From Aphelidium insulamus (taxonomy: Eukaryota; Aphelidiomycota; Aphelidea; Aphelidiaceae), in NCBI GenBank assembly GCA_036784855.1, contig JAZDSV010000004.1:372001-436000 (forward strand): a stretch of 64,000 nucleotides of DNA. Direction: 5' to 3'. The notes under the pieces are model-generated. The model was not told the DNA's origin and searched no databases. It saw only the letters and a program-made list of their open reading frames with translations. The position numbers were made by a program, and so were the translations under genes. Shown here one piece after another: positions 45,271-56,200 of this stretch (the stretch's first letter is position 1; every line of letters starts with the position of its first letter).

Positions 45271-45308
45271 TGCAGTGAAAAGTATCCCGTGACAGATAAC
45301 AAAAATAA

Positions 45309-46706
45309 TTAAACATGTATTACAACGGCAATATGAACTAGTTGCGGCAGAAACAGGCCGCACTGTCTTCCACCAATGGTGCACATGGATGCAATGGCAG
45401 CATCACAATAGCAGTGCTCCTCACGGGCTGTGTCCCTTGCACTGCTATTGTCTTCAAACTCCTTGCGCAAGAGCAGGCGCAGTCCATCCGACATTGGCCG
45501 TCTGAACACCGGATACCAGAAGGCGTACAGACGAGCAGCTTGATGGAGCCGCCGCCGCCAAACGCTGCCTTCACTGAACTTTCGAGATTTTGGCTCTGCC
45601 GGTACAACCTCCGCGTGAACTGTTTTAGCCACGGTATCAGAGTTTATCTTGACAGAATCCACAGTACTCGCCGAATGTTCATCGAGGCTCAAGGCCGCCG
45701 CATCATCGACATTCTCGGCCACCGAAGATATTGTCGAACTACTGCTGCCGCCATCACCAGCGCCCACAACCACATCATCCAGCAAGTCGGCAGCAGTAGA
45801 TGCCAGAGAGCCAGTGGCACTGGTGTCAATGCAAGTGTCCGCCAGCACCACCGTCGCCGCCGCATACAACCGCTCCAACCGCGTCCGCATACTGCTGAAC
45901 TCGGCATCGTCGGCGGCAATATCGTCAATGGACGGCGCACCGGGGTCATCGCGGTCCATCTCGGCGCCGATTACGCGCGGGTGTGTGCCGGGTCGATAGG
46001 CGGGCATGGGATACAGTCGCTGCGGAGGCTGCTGCTGTTCTATATGCTGTGCCATTGTTTCGTCGGGCACAGGCACCAAGGTGTCGGCTAGCGTTTCGGT
46101 CATGGTGCCACGCTCGCATGTTGGTGGCCGTAGTTGCAGTGCGCCGGTGAAGGCCGGCTGTACTACGACAGAGTGCGGTGCAGAGAGTGGCGTGAGCGGG
46201 GAGTGAGTCGGCGTTGCAGAGCGCGGTGACTGCGTCAGTGGCGACTGTCGCCCGTCCAATTGCTGATGCTGAGGGTGATGGTGGGGGTGATGGATCACGT
46301 ATGCATGCTGCGGCACAGAAGCCACGCCAGACTGCGGTGTGCCGGCGCTGTAGCGTAACCTCTTGCCAGACAGGACTGGTTCGGGACTGCCGGTGCCGAC
46401 AGTGGCGGGCGCTGATACTCGTGCAGCGGTGCCCTGTTTCAACGACTGATGCTGACGCCTACCACTAGTTGCCGCAATGGGGGAGCCACGCTGAGACGTG
46501 GACGGACTGCCTGCATATAACCGTGTCGGTGTCAGGTGGCCGGGAGTGGCGGCGTGTTGAGGAGTGACGTTGTGGGTGGCTGGGGAAGGATCGCCGCCGC
46601 CGCCGAATGTGGCAAATCGCATGTCGATACGGAGCGGGGCCTGTGTGCCTGACTGGCCACCGTCTGAAGAGAGTAGCGGCTGTGGCGGCGGCTCTGGCTG
46701 CGCCAT
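45309..46706 (-). CDS. Hypothetical disordered protein
   Basis: Single open frame, 465 residues from MAQPEPPPQPLLSSD (another ATG at 46724). The first two thirds are low complexity: Pro/Ser/Thr-rich (SPLTQSPRSATPTHSPLTPL), His-rich (HAYVIHHPHHHPQHQQ). The end is more ordered: KFSEGSVWRRRLHQAARLYA then FWYPVFRRPMSDGLRLLLRK, and a Cys-containing tail. It resembles no family I know; the ordered basic-aromatic block near the C terminus may be the conserved part. Convergent with the palmitoyltransferase, stops 38 bp apart. Confidence 0.55.
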   Translation of the reverse strand: MAQPEPPPQPLLSSDGGQSGTQAPLRIDMRFATFGGGGDPSPATHNVTPQHAATPGHLTPTRLYAGSPSTSQRGSPIAATSGRRQHQSLKQGTAARVSAPATVGTGSPEPVLSGKRLRYSAGTPQSGVASVPQHAYVIHHPHHHPQHQQLDGRQSPLTQSPRSATPTHSPLTPLSAPHSVVVQPAFTGALQLRPPTCERGTMTETLADTLVPVPDETMAQHIEQQQPPQRLYPMPAYRPGTHPRVIGAEMDRDDPGAPSIDDIAADDAEFSSMRTRLERLYAAATVVLADTCIDTSATGSLASTAADLLDDVVVGAGDGGSSSSTISSVAENVDDAAALSLDEHSASTVDSVKINSDTVAKTVHAEVVPAEPKSRKFSEGSVWRRRLHQAARLYAFWYPVFRRPMSDGLRLLLRKEFEDNSSARDTAREEHCYCDAAIASMCTIGGRQCGLFLPQLVHIAVVIHV

Positions 46707-46724
46707 TCTGCCAAATCCTTGCAT

Positions 46725-47245
46725 GCACTTGTGTTGGCTAATTGTTGGCGTAGTGCGCAAATACAAGTTGCAGCTTTATATATGGCCACTACGCTGCAGA
46801 TTATGCAACAGACGCCCAGCGCATATCTACTTCATTGCTGCCATGGATTATTGACATTCCAGTTCACAGCATCTCGTCGCTGTTGCGAGCAGCCGGGTCA
46901 CCGAGTGATGCCCACGATAAACACCATGAAGTAGCTTTTGTAGCAGTTTTGGTGCATCCTCCACCAAAGGCCAGATCTGTTCCAAATTGGCTTACATAGT
47001 AGTCATTATTAAAACTTTCTATATATGGTTTTATGGAAGTGAGACCAGCGGCTAAATTCTGGCTGCATATTTTGTATATTCACACATTGCCTGCGGTGGA
47101 CAGTCATTCGGCCCCAGTCGCTGTCTTTCATGTGTACACGTCTACAGCACGTCTCATTCAATTGCACACAGGCATATTATAGCACATATCCACAGTCTTG
47201 CACAATGATCTATATAAAGTATCAAAAAACAAAGATCTATGTGAT
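46725..47245. other. Intergenic spacer
   Basis: About 520 bp between the disordered-protein gene and the ferredoxin gene, with AT-rich stretches and no recognisable coding sequence. TATATGGCCACT near 46776 lies in the promoter side of the disordered-protein gene. Near 47215 CTATATAAAGTATC could be part of the ferredoxin 3' end. Confidence 0.4.
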
Positions 47246-47839
47246 CTAATGAGGCTGCGGCTTGTAGCCATCCACGGCCATGTTGCGCGTGGCAGACGGA
47301 ATGCGCACCCGTATACCATCCAGCTCCTGTGTCATCACCACCTGACACCCCAAGCGCGATGTATCAGTCAACCCAAACGCCAGATCCAGCATGTCGTTCT
47401 CCTCGTCCGTTGCCTCTGGCAGCTGCTCATAGACTGGAATGTTAATTGATGTATATAGATATATACCGACAATGCACGTACAGCCAGTGTCGACTACTAC
47501 GTGGCACGTGGAGCAGGCGAGAGATGCTTCACACGCACCCTCCAACTCGACATCATGTGCATGTGCCACCTCCAGCAAGTTCTGGCCAGGTCGTGCACTG
47601 CACACAATCTCCTGGTTGTCGGGAGTGACAAATATGACGCGCAGCTGCGATGTACCCGCAGCTGGCGGTGATGCCGCAGTGGCCGGCTGTGAGTAGTAGC
47701 GGTGTGCCGGTATGCATGGACTGTGGTGGAAGAGCCGCGCAGGTGCAGTTCTTTCAGAGATATGCAGCGGCCACTGAGCGCGCGCCAAAGCTGCTCGCCG
47801 CCATGCCGGTATGATCAGTCGCGTGCCGCGTACAAGCAT
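47246..47839 (-). CDS. YAH1: Mitochondrial [2Fe-2S] ferredoxin (adrenodoxin/Yah1)
   Basis: Electron carrier for Fe-S cluster and heme A/ubiquinone synthesis in mitochondria. Two exons, 47839-47482 and 47433-47246, separated by a 48-nt intron (GTACGT...CCAG) that is 3n and stop-free. Splicing gives CHVVVDTGFYEQLPEATDEE, aligning with the family. Basic N-terminal presequence (MLVRGTRLIIPAWRRAALAR) and a mature start near SQLRVIFVTPDNQEIV. Cluster ligands: EGACEASLACSTCHVVVD (three Cys) and SRLGCQVVMTQELDG (fourth). It ends SATRNMAVDGYKPQPH, like other Yah1 proteins. The retained-intron version would insert 16 residues directly after the cluster loop. Confidence 0.95.
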   Translation of the reverse strand: MLVRGTRLIIPAWRRAALARAQWPLHISERTAPARLFHHSPCIPAHRYYSQPATAASPPAAGTSQLRVIFVTPDNQEIVCSARPGQNLLEVAHAHDVELEGACEASLACSTCHVVVDTGCTCIVGIYLYTSINIPVYEQLPEATDEENDMLDLAFGLTDTSRLGCQVVMTQELDGIRVRIPSATRNMAVDGYKPQPH

Positions 47840-47881
47840 TCTTAATGGGTGTGTAAATGTTATAATTTGGTCGGTTTGTGT

Positions 47882-48052
47882 TATGAACCATACATATTCA
47901 GACGTCATTCGATCAAAATTTCCTCTTTGGACTTTCCCATCTTTGACAATTCCAGAATGGCATTAAGCCAAGCAATCTCCACCTGCGCATCTGCCACAAC
48001 TTTGCGCGCTGTTTTATCGGCTGGGACTTGATACTGGAGTATTTGGCGGGTG
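47882..48052. pseudogene. Chimeric duplicated segment from two neighbouring genes
   Basis: 47882-48011 is a diverged copy of 48072-48222, the 3' end of the next gene (last codons plus downstream sequence). It lacks 22 bp that include that gene's last codons and stop. It is followed directly by 48015-48052, 38 bp exactly identical to 50719-50756 inside the amino-acid-transporter gene (from TATCGGCTGGGACTTGATAC on). Then normal sequence resumes. The piece has no coding capacity of its own. Confidence 0.8.
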
Positions 48053-48103
48053 GTATGTAGCAATATAAGCATATGAACCATACATATTCAAATGCTATTT
48101 GAT

Positions 48104-49201
48104 CTATTGCGGGCCCAGCAGTGCCGAAATTTCCTCTTTGGACTTTCCCATCTTTGACAATTCCAGAATGGCATTGAGTCGAGCGGTCTCTACCTGCGCA
48201 TCTGCCATAACTTTTGCGCGCTGAAGTCGTAACTCTTCCACGCGCACATTGTTGGCCGTCTCTGCTGGAGGTGGCGGCGGAGGCGGGTTTGATGCTATGG
48301 CCGAGCCGGACTCGTAAGCAGAGTCCGTGGCCGACATCACGCGATTCACGGCGCTGAGCTCGGCCGTCCCATACGCCACCAGACTCTGGCCATCCTTGAG
48401 CCGGACCAGGTCCGGCCAGGCGTATGGGTGCCCGTCCACCACCAGCAGAAACAGAAGCGAGTTTTTCGGCCAGCTGGGAATCTTGGCCTGTGCCAGCTGC
48501 AGAATGTCGGCTACTTGGATCCAGACGCCATCGTCAACGACAATCTGGCAGTCGTTGTACGAGAGCGTGCTGATCTTAACCGACGCCTGCTTCCGACCTT
48601 TTGTCGCGTCGACTAGGCCCGTGACGAGGCCGTCGGGCGCAAACGGCGAAACGCAATTGACGGCAGAGGCGACCGTCCCGGCGGCAGACACCAGCGCGGA
48701 GGTCGCCCGACCAAAACCGCTGGCGCGTGCGGTTGACAACTTGGCGGCGGCCGCGTGCAAAACTGAAGGCACCACCGGGGAAACGTTCGCACCGGCAACC
48801 ACCAAGTTTGCGCCGGAGCTCTCCGCTCGCAACAGACCTGCCGTTCTGGTCGGCAGCAACTTAATGTCGGCCGACTCGCAATGAACAGTGACTCCGTCAC
48901 CGGACACCATATCGTATGGAGCATTGATGTCCGCAGCCAGCGCACGAATCAAAGCGGCGAGCCGATTAACGGCATCGGCGGCGCCAACGCCCGCCAGCAA
49001 GTGGCCGGCCACATTTTTGGTTTCCATGCTATTGTCGCGAGGCGGCAGCAGTGAGTGCTCCACTGTTCCGGCAATGTCGGTGGCGATCAAACAGGCCAAC
49101 AGAGCACGCTTAATAAAGCGGTCTTGAGCGTATATACGCACGGTAAATGAGGTTGGCGCGGCGGGCGCGTTATCGGTGGCAGCGGTATTAGTGGTGGACA
49201 T
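48104..49201 (-). CDS. Unrecognised 365-residue protein
   Basis: Single exon, ATG at 49201. It has an N-terminal globular region (TSFTVRIYAQDRFIKRALLA), an Ala/Val-rich centre with helical regularity (SVLHAAAAKLSTARASGFGR, ALVSAAGTVASAVNCVSPFA), a conserved-looking beta-like stretch (VDDGVWIQVADILQLAQAKI, FLLVVDGHPYAWPDLVRLKD), a poly-Pro run (PPPPPPPAETANN) and a C-terminal coiled coil ending MGKSKEEISALLGPQ. No family is recognised. The 3' end is the source of a nearby partial duplication. Confidence 0.6.
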   Translation of the reverse strand: MSTTNTAATDNAPAAPTSFTVRIYAQDRFIKRALLACLIATDIAGTVEHSLLPPRDNSMETKNVAGHLLAGVGAADAVNRLAALIRALAADINAPYDMVSGDGVTVHCESADIKLLPTRTAGLLRAESSGANLVVAGANVSPVVPSVLHAAAAKLSTARASGFGRATSALVSAAGTVASAVNCVSPFAPDGLVTGLVDATKGRKQASVKISTLSYNDCQIVVDDGVWIQVADILQLAQAKIPSWPKNSLLFLLVVDGHPYAWPDLVRLKDGQSLVAYGTAELSAVNRVMSATDSAYESGSAIASNPPPPPPPAETANNVRVEELRLQRAKVMADAQVETARLNAILELSKMGKSKEEISALLGPQ

Positions 49202-49317
49202 GCTTACGTCGATTTGCGCACTGCGTTTGACATGCGAGCAAATCCGTCATTGCTTGTGTTGCCCCTGATTGGTCAGCAGCTATCGAATGACAAATGCCAG
49301 ATCAAAATAGGTCAATA

Positions 49318-49573
49318 AACGGAACGCCAAAAACGCCGAGAACGAAAAGCAAAAAGTGCCTGAAACGATGCTTAGCGGGCGGTGTCTATTTTCTCCCTTT
49401 CATTATCGGCATATCGGAATATCTGTTTGGCACTCGAGCCATTTCTGCTGTCCGACGTATTAGTGGACGTGGACAACCTCGCGGCTTCTGTCAGCATTCA
49501 GCAAGTGTGGCAGCGACTCTCATTTATTGTGGCGCATGAGACGGCTATGGCACTGGCTGCGCGGCAATAATTT
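49318..49573 (+). pseudogene. Second, degraded copy of the non-LTR RT tail
   Basis: Homologous to 24333-24590. Shared stretches include FLPFII, SVSIQQVWQRLSFIVAHETA and the terminal MALAARQ before the stop. The copy carries indels that change frame (between LFGTRAIS and VDVDNLAA), so it is a decayed fragment. It lacks the CCHC region and has no (AAT)n tail, suggesting greater age than the 24-kb copy. Confidence 0.75.
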
Positions 49574-50087
49574 GATACTTCAAAAACTTCAATTTGATTT
49601 TAGAAAGAAAACTGTCACCGGATGTCCTGGTCTGCCATCAATTTAAATGTTAAATGCTGAAATGTGGTTGCAATGCGTTAGTTGAGCTTCAAAGTCGCCT
49701 AAACACAAGTTATTTCTGAGAGTCGCAAGGTGCCCGTACTGTACTAGGACCAGGACTATGACTATGCTGTAACGCTGTATGACTGAAAATAAAATCATAT
49801 CACTTCATATCAAGTGACGGGGATGGCCTGTAATGTACTACAAGTGTATATTAATATGTGCTTGAGCGTGAGACAGCTACCACGCACGTAGATAGCATGC
49901 TCGGTGTTGCACTATTCTATGAATTGCTTACGTAAGTACTAGCTGGGCCAACCCACCATGACGATAAAAGCATTTGGTTCTCGTGCCGCGATCAATACGC
50001 CCACGTACGGTCGCGCACACACACCGACGCGCGTGTCAACCACAACGCGCATAATGCCAGCTAACATCTCTTAATAATACAACACAT
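49574..50087. other. Intergenic spacer
   Basis: 514 bp without a recognisable gene. An AATAAAATC motif at about 49785 could serve as a polyadenylation signal. The last 100 bp precede the transporter gene. Confidence 0.4.
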
Positions 50088-52272
50088 ATGCAAAGCTCCA
50101 ACAGCCGCCGGCCAACCACACCCGACAGTGTTCTGGGGGTCAGTAGCAGTTGTCATACATTGTACCACATACCTCCATCGACACTCAATTACCGGTGCAG
50201 CTCACTCGGCACGCGGCACAGTTCAGCGGCGGCACAGATGTCAACGCTGAACACGGCCTGCCACTGTCGCATGGCAGTGCCACCACCAGTTCCGCCTCAT
50301 CGCTGGGGGACACCACTCACGGCGATGCCCACACCAACACCCACACTCCACGCCGCTCGGCATCATTCCACCTACCGGCGCACGGCAGGTGGCGCTACAT
50401 CCGCGACCGCCTGCTGCAGACAAAGTCATTCGCGGCCCTGCAGCGCGAGCACCAAGGCGGCAACTTTGACCGCCGTCTCGGCGTCTGGGACCTGACAATG
50501 ATCGGCATCGGCGGCATTATTGGCAGCGGTATCTTTGTGCTGACGGGGCATGCGGCGGCCATGTATGCCGGCCCCGCGGTGGTGCTTAGTTTCGTGGTGG
50601 CGGGCACGGTGGCGGCGCTGGCGGCTCTGTGCTACTGCGAGATGGCGGCGATGATACCGGTGTCGGGCAGTGCGTACACGTATGCCTACGCCACCATGGG
50701 CGAGTACGTGGCGTGGACTATCGGCTGGGACTTGATACTGGAGTATTTGGCGGGTGCGGCCGCGGTGGCTGTCGGTTGGAGCGGCTATGTGGCCTCGTTC
50801 TTCCGCAACACTCTCGGCGTGCCGGTGGTCAGTGCGCTGACAGAGGCCCCGGTGGCGTTTGACCGCCACACCGACAGCTTCTACCTCACCGGTGCCTGGA
50901 TCAACCTGCCCGCCTGTCTCATCGTGGTGGCGATCACGGTGACACTGGTGCGCGGTGTGGCCGAGTCGGCGCGTCTAAACACTGCCATGGTGGTGGTGAA
51001 GCTGGTGGTCATCTTGCTCTTCATATTCTCCACGGTGTCCTCCATCCAGCCCGACAACTGGCAGCCGTTCATTCCGCCCAACAGCAGCGGTCGGTTCGGG
51101 GAGTTTGGCGTGGGCGGTGTGCTGCAGGGTGCGTCGCTGGTGTTCTTTGCGTACATTGGCTTCGATGCCGTTTCCACTACGGCGCAAGAGTGTCGCAACC
51201 CGCAGCGTGACCTGCCTGTCGGCATTCTGGCATCGCTGTCCATCTGCACGGTGCTGTACGTGACGGTGTCGCTGGTGCTGACGGGTCTCGTCCCGTACAC
51301 CGAGTTGAATGTGGCGCAGCCAATTGCTGTTGGCGTTGAGGCCACGGTATGTGTCCATACATATAAATGTGTGCCGTGCATGCGTTTACCTAGCTGTACA
51401 TCATGCATCTACCTGTTAACCGTCTTTGAAGGGAATCCTGTGGCTGGCATCGATTGTGGAGTTGGGCGCCATTGCCGGTCTGTCGTCGGTGCTCATAGTG
51501 AACTTGATGGGACAGCCGCGGATATTCTACGCCATGGCGCGCGATGGCCTCTTGCCGCCAGTATTCGCCCAGTTGCAGTAAGTGCAGACTCTCTCTGTTA
51601 TGTACATAGAGAGACTACTACTCACTCATACCATATAGCAAGACATACAAGACACCGTGGCTGACCACGGCGGTGACTGGAACATTTTGCGCTGTGCTCG
51701 CCGCCCTCTTTCCCATCGACATTCTGGGTGAGCTGACGTCGGTGGGCACGCTGTTCGCCTTCTTCCTGGTGTGTCTCGCGGTGCCGATACTGCGCCACCG
51801 CAAACCCTATGCCAGCCGGCCGTTCACTGTCCCTGGCGGGCCGTACGTCATTCCCGTGGCGGGGTCCCTGATGAGTATGCTGCTGATTTGCACATCGACC
51901 GTGCAAACTATATTGCGGCTTGTGGTGTGGATGGTTGTGGGGTCTGTCATTTACTTTGGGTACGGAATGCGTCACTCCACCGCCGGTCACCTCTCCGCCG
52001 ACATCGGCATGGATGGTGATACAAAGCATAATAAGGGGGACGAGGAGGAAATGACTCGCGCCAAGGCCAAGAGCAGTGATGCGTCGTTGGCTACCGGTGA
52101 CACAGCGCCTTCCACCGCTGTCAGCGGAGTACGTAATGTACATAATGGCACAAGTGCAGCCACTACAAAGAACTCGTCTCTCCGGTCCCCGCCACCGCCG
52201 ACAGCAATGGTGGAGATGATGGACATGAGAGCCGTGTTTGGCGGCGATGCCACCTCTCCTTCTGCGCTGTAG
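50088..52272 (+). CDS. Cationic amino acid transporter-like APC permease
   Basis: Four exons, 50088-50138, 50201-51346, 51432-51577 and 51639-52272; 658 residues, all phases agree. Hydrophilic N terminus, then 12-14 helices. APC/CAT signatures: WDLTMIGIGGIIGSGIFVLT at helix 1, VSGSAYTYAYATMGEYVAWT, WDLILEYLAGAAAVAVGWSG, VFFAYIGFDAVSTTAQECRN (the CAT helix-8 region), QPRIFYAMARDGLLPP. A C-terminal cytoplasmic tail is polar and carries Ser/Thr-rich sequence. It resembles SLC7/CAT and YfnA-type permeases rather than the Dikarya AAP group. The substrate, presumably cationic amino acids, is inferred. A 38-bp piece of it occurs at 48015-48052. Confidence 0.92.
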
Positions 52273-52348
52273 CCTCTCCCGTTCTTCTCATACACATTCA
52301 ATTCTCTCACTTCATTCATTCATGTCTGTCTATTACCATTATCTACCA

Positions 52349-53152
52349 CTAGACCACATCCTCGGAGCCGTAGAGGCGGCGATACTCGCGGATGGCGACA
52401 ATCTGTTCCGGGGGAGCTCCGGTCTCCTCCAGATAGGTCAGCACATCCGTCAGTGTCACAATGGACACCACGGGAATGTTGAATTGGGCCTGCGTGCTCT
52501 GCACGGCGCTCCGACCATCCTGCTCACTGCACCGCTCCTGCCTGTCCAGCGCCACCAATACACCGCAGGGTTTGCACTCGGAATACCGCGACAGCAGCTG
52601 CATGGACTCTCTGATGGCCGTTCCAGCGGTCATCTACACAGGAGCACACACGCCCATTAAAATTCAATGCAAGTGCTCACAGTGGCGCGCCCGCTCACTC
52701 ACCACATCATCCAGTATGAGCACGCGGCCACGCAGCGGCGCCCCGACAATATTGCCACCCTCGCCGTGGTCCTTGGCCTCTTTGCGATTGAACGCGTACG
52801 GCACGTCCCCGCCCGTCTTGCCGGCCCACTGCATCGCCGTGGCCACCACCAGCGGTATGCCCTTGTACGCCGGCCCAAACAGCATGTCGAACCGCGGCTT
52901 CTGCGCACCACTATTGGCGGCGGGGACGGTGGCAGTGGTGGCAGACGGTGCGGGTGGCGCAGGGTCGCAGTACGCGTCTATGATGGCATCGGCGTAGTAG
53001 CTGCCCAGGCGCGTCAATGCGGTCCCGGTCTGGAACAGGCCCGCGTTGAAGAAGAAGGGCGACCGGCGGCCGGACTTTAGCGTAAAGTCCCCGAAGCGCA
53101 GGCAGCCCTGCTCGATGGCGAACTCGATAAAGTCTCGCTGGTAGTCTTTCAT
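52349..53152 (-). CDS. URA5: Orotate phosphoribosyltransferase
   Basis: Joins orotate to PRPP to make OMP in pyrimidine synthesis. Two exons, 53152-52703 and 52633-52349, give 244 residues, phase 0. Signatures: [70 protein letters not shown] (flexible catalytic loop with Lys-Glu-x-Lys-Asp-His), [18 protein letters not shown] (PRPP-binding motif, restored by splicing). It ends LYGSEDVV. An Ala/Thr-rich insert ([17 protein letters not shown]) separates it from the usual core. No ODC domain is attached. Convergent with the transporter. Confidence 0.96.
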
Positions 53153-53261
53153 TGCACTGCGAACGGATAGTTCCTCTGTCTACAACCCTGCCAGTACAGG
53201 CCGCTACTTGCACATACACAGGTCTTATATAGTATACAGGTCGCTGTATATTAAATCAACA

Positions 53262-56200
53262 TCAGCTTTGGTCGTTGAGGGGCGACAGTTGACACTCGCG
53301 CAGCATCTACACAGTTATCAGCACACCTTGATATGCCTCATCCACCGACAGAGATATATAGATACCTTGATAATATCCAGCGAGCTGTTGTCTAGTTCCG
53401 CTTCAGCTTCCACGCCGGCAGTCCTGCACTTGTGCATATGCAGACCATATTCCACGAGCGCTCGGCTCCACTTGTACAGCTCACGTGAGAGGAGGGTGCG
53501 CGCCCGCTCCAGCTGTCCCACGGTGAATCCAGTCGTTCCCGATGCCAAGTGATGCGCCGTATCTTGCAGCTGGGGTCGAGTCACCGCTGGGACACCGTCA
53601 AGTACGAATGCAGACATGTCCTGCTCTGGCGCTTGATCCTCACACTGCATCTCTTCCATCGCTGTTTCTTCCGCGGCAGTTGTGGGCATATCGTCTGCGT
53701 CGTGTGTCGCGGTTTTTTCGTGCAGTTCTTCATCTTTGTCGGCATCGGCAGGGGAAATGTCAAATCCGTTGCCACCTGCTTCTGGGTTCAGCGCTGCGGA
53801 GGATTCGTCGCCCTTACTGCCGGCATTTATTTCGGCTTCTACTCCATCCTGCATCATAGTTTCAACTTGGTTCTCATCATCAACGGCAGTGTCGGCTTGG
53901 CCTTCCAACGGTCCAGCTTCAGAATCCTCTTCGCTCACAACGTCGTCTGCCATTTGACTCGTGGGCTCTTGGGAGACGGCGCGGCCTCTGGTCCGCGGTG
54001 CATCTTCCATTCCGTGCTCAAAGACTGGTTCTACTCCACGTAGGCGACGGCTAGTCCGCAAGCCGTTTTGCGCATTGTCGATACCGATATGATCATCGTC
54101 GTCTTCATATGAATTGGATGCGCGATTAGCGTTATTGCTATTCCCGCGGTAAGCTGCATAGAACTCTTTCATTGACTGACGGGCCAGTTGTTCGTACTCG
54201 GCTCGCAAGCGCTTTTCTCTGGCAGCGCTTTCATTCAACTCCACCGACAGTTCCGGAGGAATGTTGCGCAACCACTCTTCCACAATGTCGGCCAGCGCGT
54301 TTACCTTGACGGATAAATATTTGAACTGATAAATGGATGCAATAACTCACATGAGTCAGTCTGAACAGCTCGTGCCGCTCCAGTGACAGCATTCTGAAGC
54401 CCTCCAGCGTTTCAATGGCATCCTTGCGAAACTGCTTGACAGTCTGGTAGCAATTTCCCTCCACGCGCTCCAGGATATCGTGCGCGTCATACTTTATTAC
54501 ATCGCCATAATCCTCCACGGGCTACAAAGCGTTGGATTAGACATGGATATATGTACACGCCAACAGTGACAACTTGCATTTAAATTTTTGGTGAGCGACT
54601 TGTAGTCCTTGCAGCGCACCAGCTCGTGCATAAACTCTCGGAGCAATATTCTGAACCGACGAAACACGCTCTGGTCATATTCGTGTAGCACTCGGATTTC
54701 TTTGGCATCGAGTTTCTTTGGTGACTCCGGCACAACTTTTGGAAGTGTAGGCAACACTGCGTCGACGGTATGGCGCGGCACTGCCACTGCTGGATCAAAC
54801 TCAAACGTGCCATTCTCATTAGCGAACAGACTAATAGCAGGGTGTGGCGCGTTGATGGCAGCATTGAGGAAATGAAAAAAGTAGTTGGTGCGCGACATGT
54901 GTGACGGAACGGCGAGGCAATACGGTCGTGTGGTGCCGAATATTTCCAGAACCGCATCCACATCCTGCCGATCCTCAACATCCCGAGATGGCGGCACTGT
55001 CGCCGTTGCAAGAAGAAGGACAGCATCATTGGCTCCGAGTGAGTTCAGTTGGTTGAGGAAGATGGCGCGAAGAACTTGAGACGCATTGCGCCACCACTCC
55101 ACAATGTTGGGAATAAATAGTATGGAGGGTTTGTGTCGTCTCAGTTCGACAAACGATTGCACAAGAATCGTTTCAGCCGATATGCTGGAGTCAGCATATA
55201 ATGTGCTGAGATCAAAGTCGACGACGTGCATTCCCTCCATGGTGTGAAGCAGCGCGCTGGCCAGCTGTGACTGGCCTGTACGCAGGGTCAATACATTTAA
55301 TTCCTGTTGCAAATAAAAGTACTTGCCATTATCAAAAGATTCAGAGCAGAGCAAGATGCGAGGACGATATGGTTGGAGAAAACGGTGCAAACCATTCGAG
55401 AGTGAAGAGTGGCCTACATCGTCGGTATCAATTTTTGATAAAGTGCTAATGGCAGAGGTCAACGGCAATGGAAAATCCCGCTGAATGAGCGCTTGGAGGG
55501 AAGAAAAATCGGAACTCAGCAGGGGTACCAAATTGTCCGGGAGCGCATGAGCAATAGCTGGCTTGATGCGATGCGTGGCCGGCACGATTTTTCTCACTGA
55601 CCTTACAAAATCGCCGCGCTCGACCACTACCCGTTCCAAGTCGATTTGAAGCTTATCTTGGTGGCTGTAAATTTGAGGGAAATTTCGTTCCAGCGCGCTC
55701 AGTGCCGCTAAACAAATAAGACATATTTCAAGCAGCAAGTACGATAAAGTAATGTACTAACCTTCGGTACATAGGGCGCGCAGGTCGCTTCCGCAGTAGC
55801 CCTTGGTGGCCTCGGCAAGCTCATCTAGGAGCAAACTGTCCAATGGTGGCGCCCATTCTTTGGTGTGAATGCGAAGAATGTCTTTCCGCGCCTGAACCGC
55901 AGGCAGCGGAAAGAAGAACTCTCGGTCGAATCTGCCAGGTCGTCGCAATGCCGAGTCGATGGCGTCGACGCTATCAACACATGAGCCCTGCAAAAAAGTG
56001 TTCAAACATGCTATACATACCGATTAGTAGCGCCGATAACAATGACTTGTCCGCGACTGTCCAGGCCATCCATCAGTGCAAGCAGTGTGGCCACGATCGA
56101 TGCATGAATCTGGTCTTGCTTGGCAGAGCGCACAGGAGCCAGTCCGTCGATTTCATCAAAGAATATAATTGCCGGCTGCATTAGCTTTGCTTGTTCAAAT

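Noticed and set aside
45342-46091. 249-codon plus-strand frame
   Set aside because: Antisense to the disordered-protein gene; low-complexity codons on the other strand give open antisense frames.
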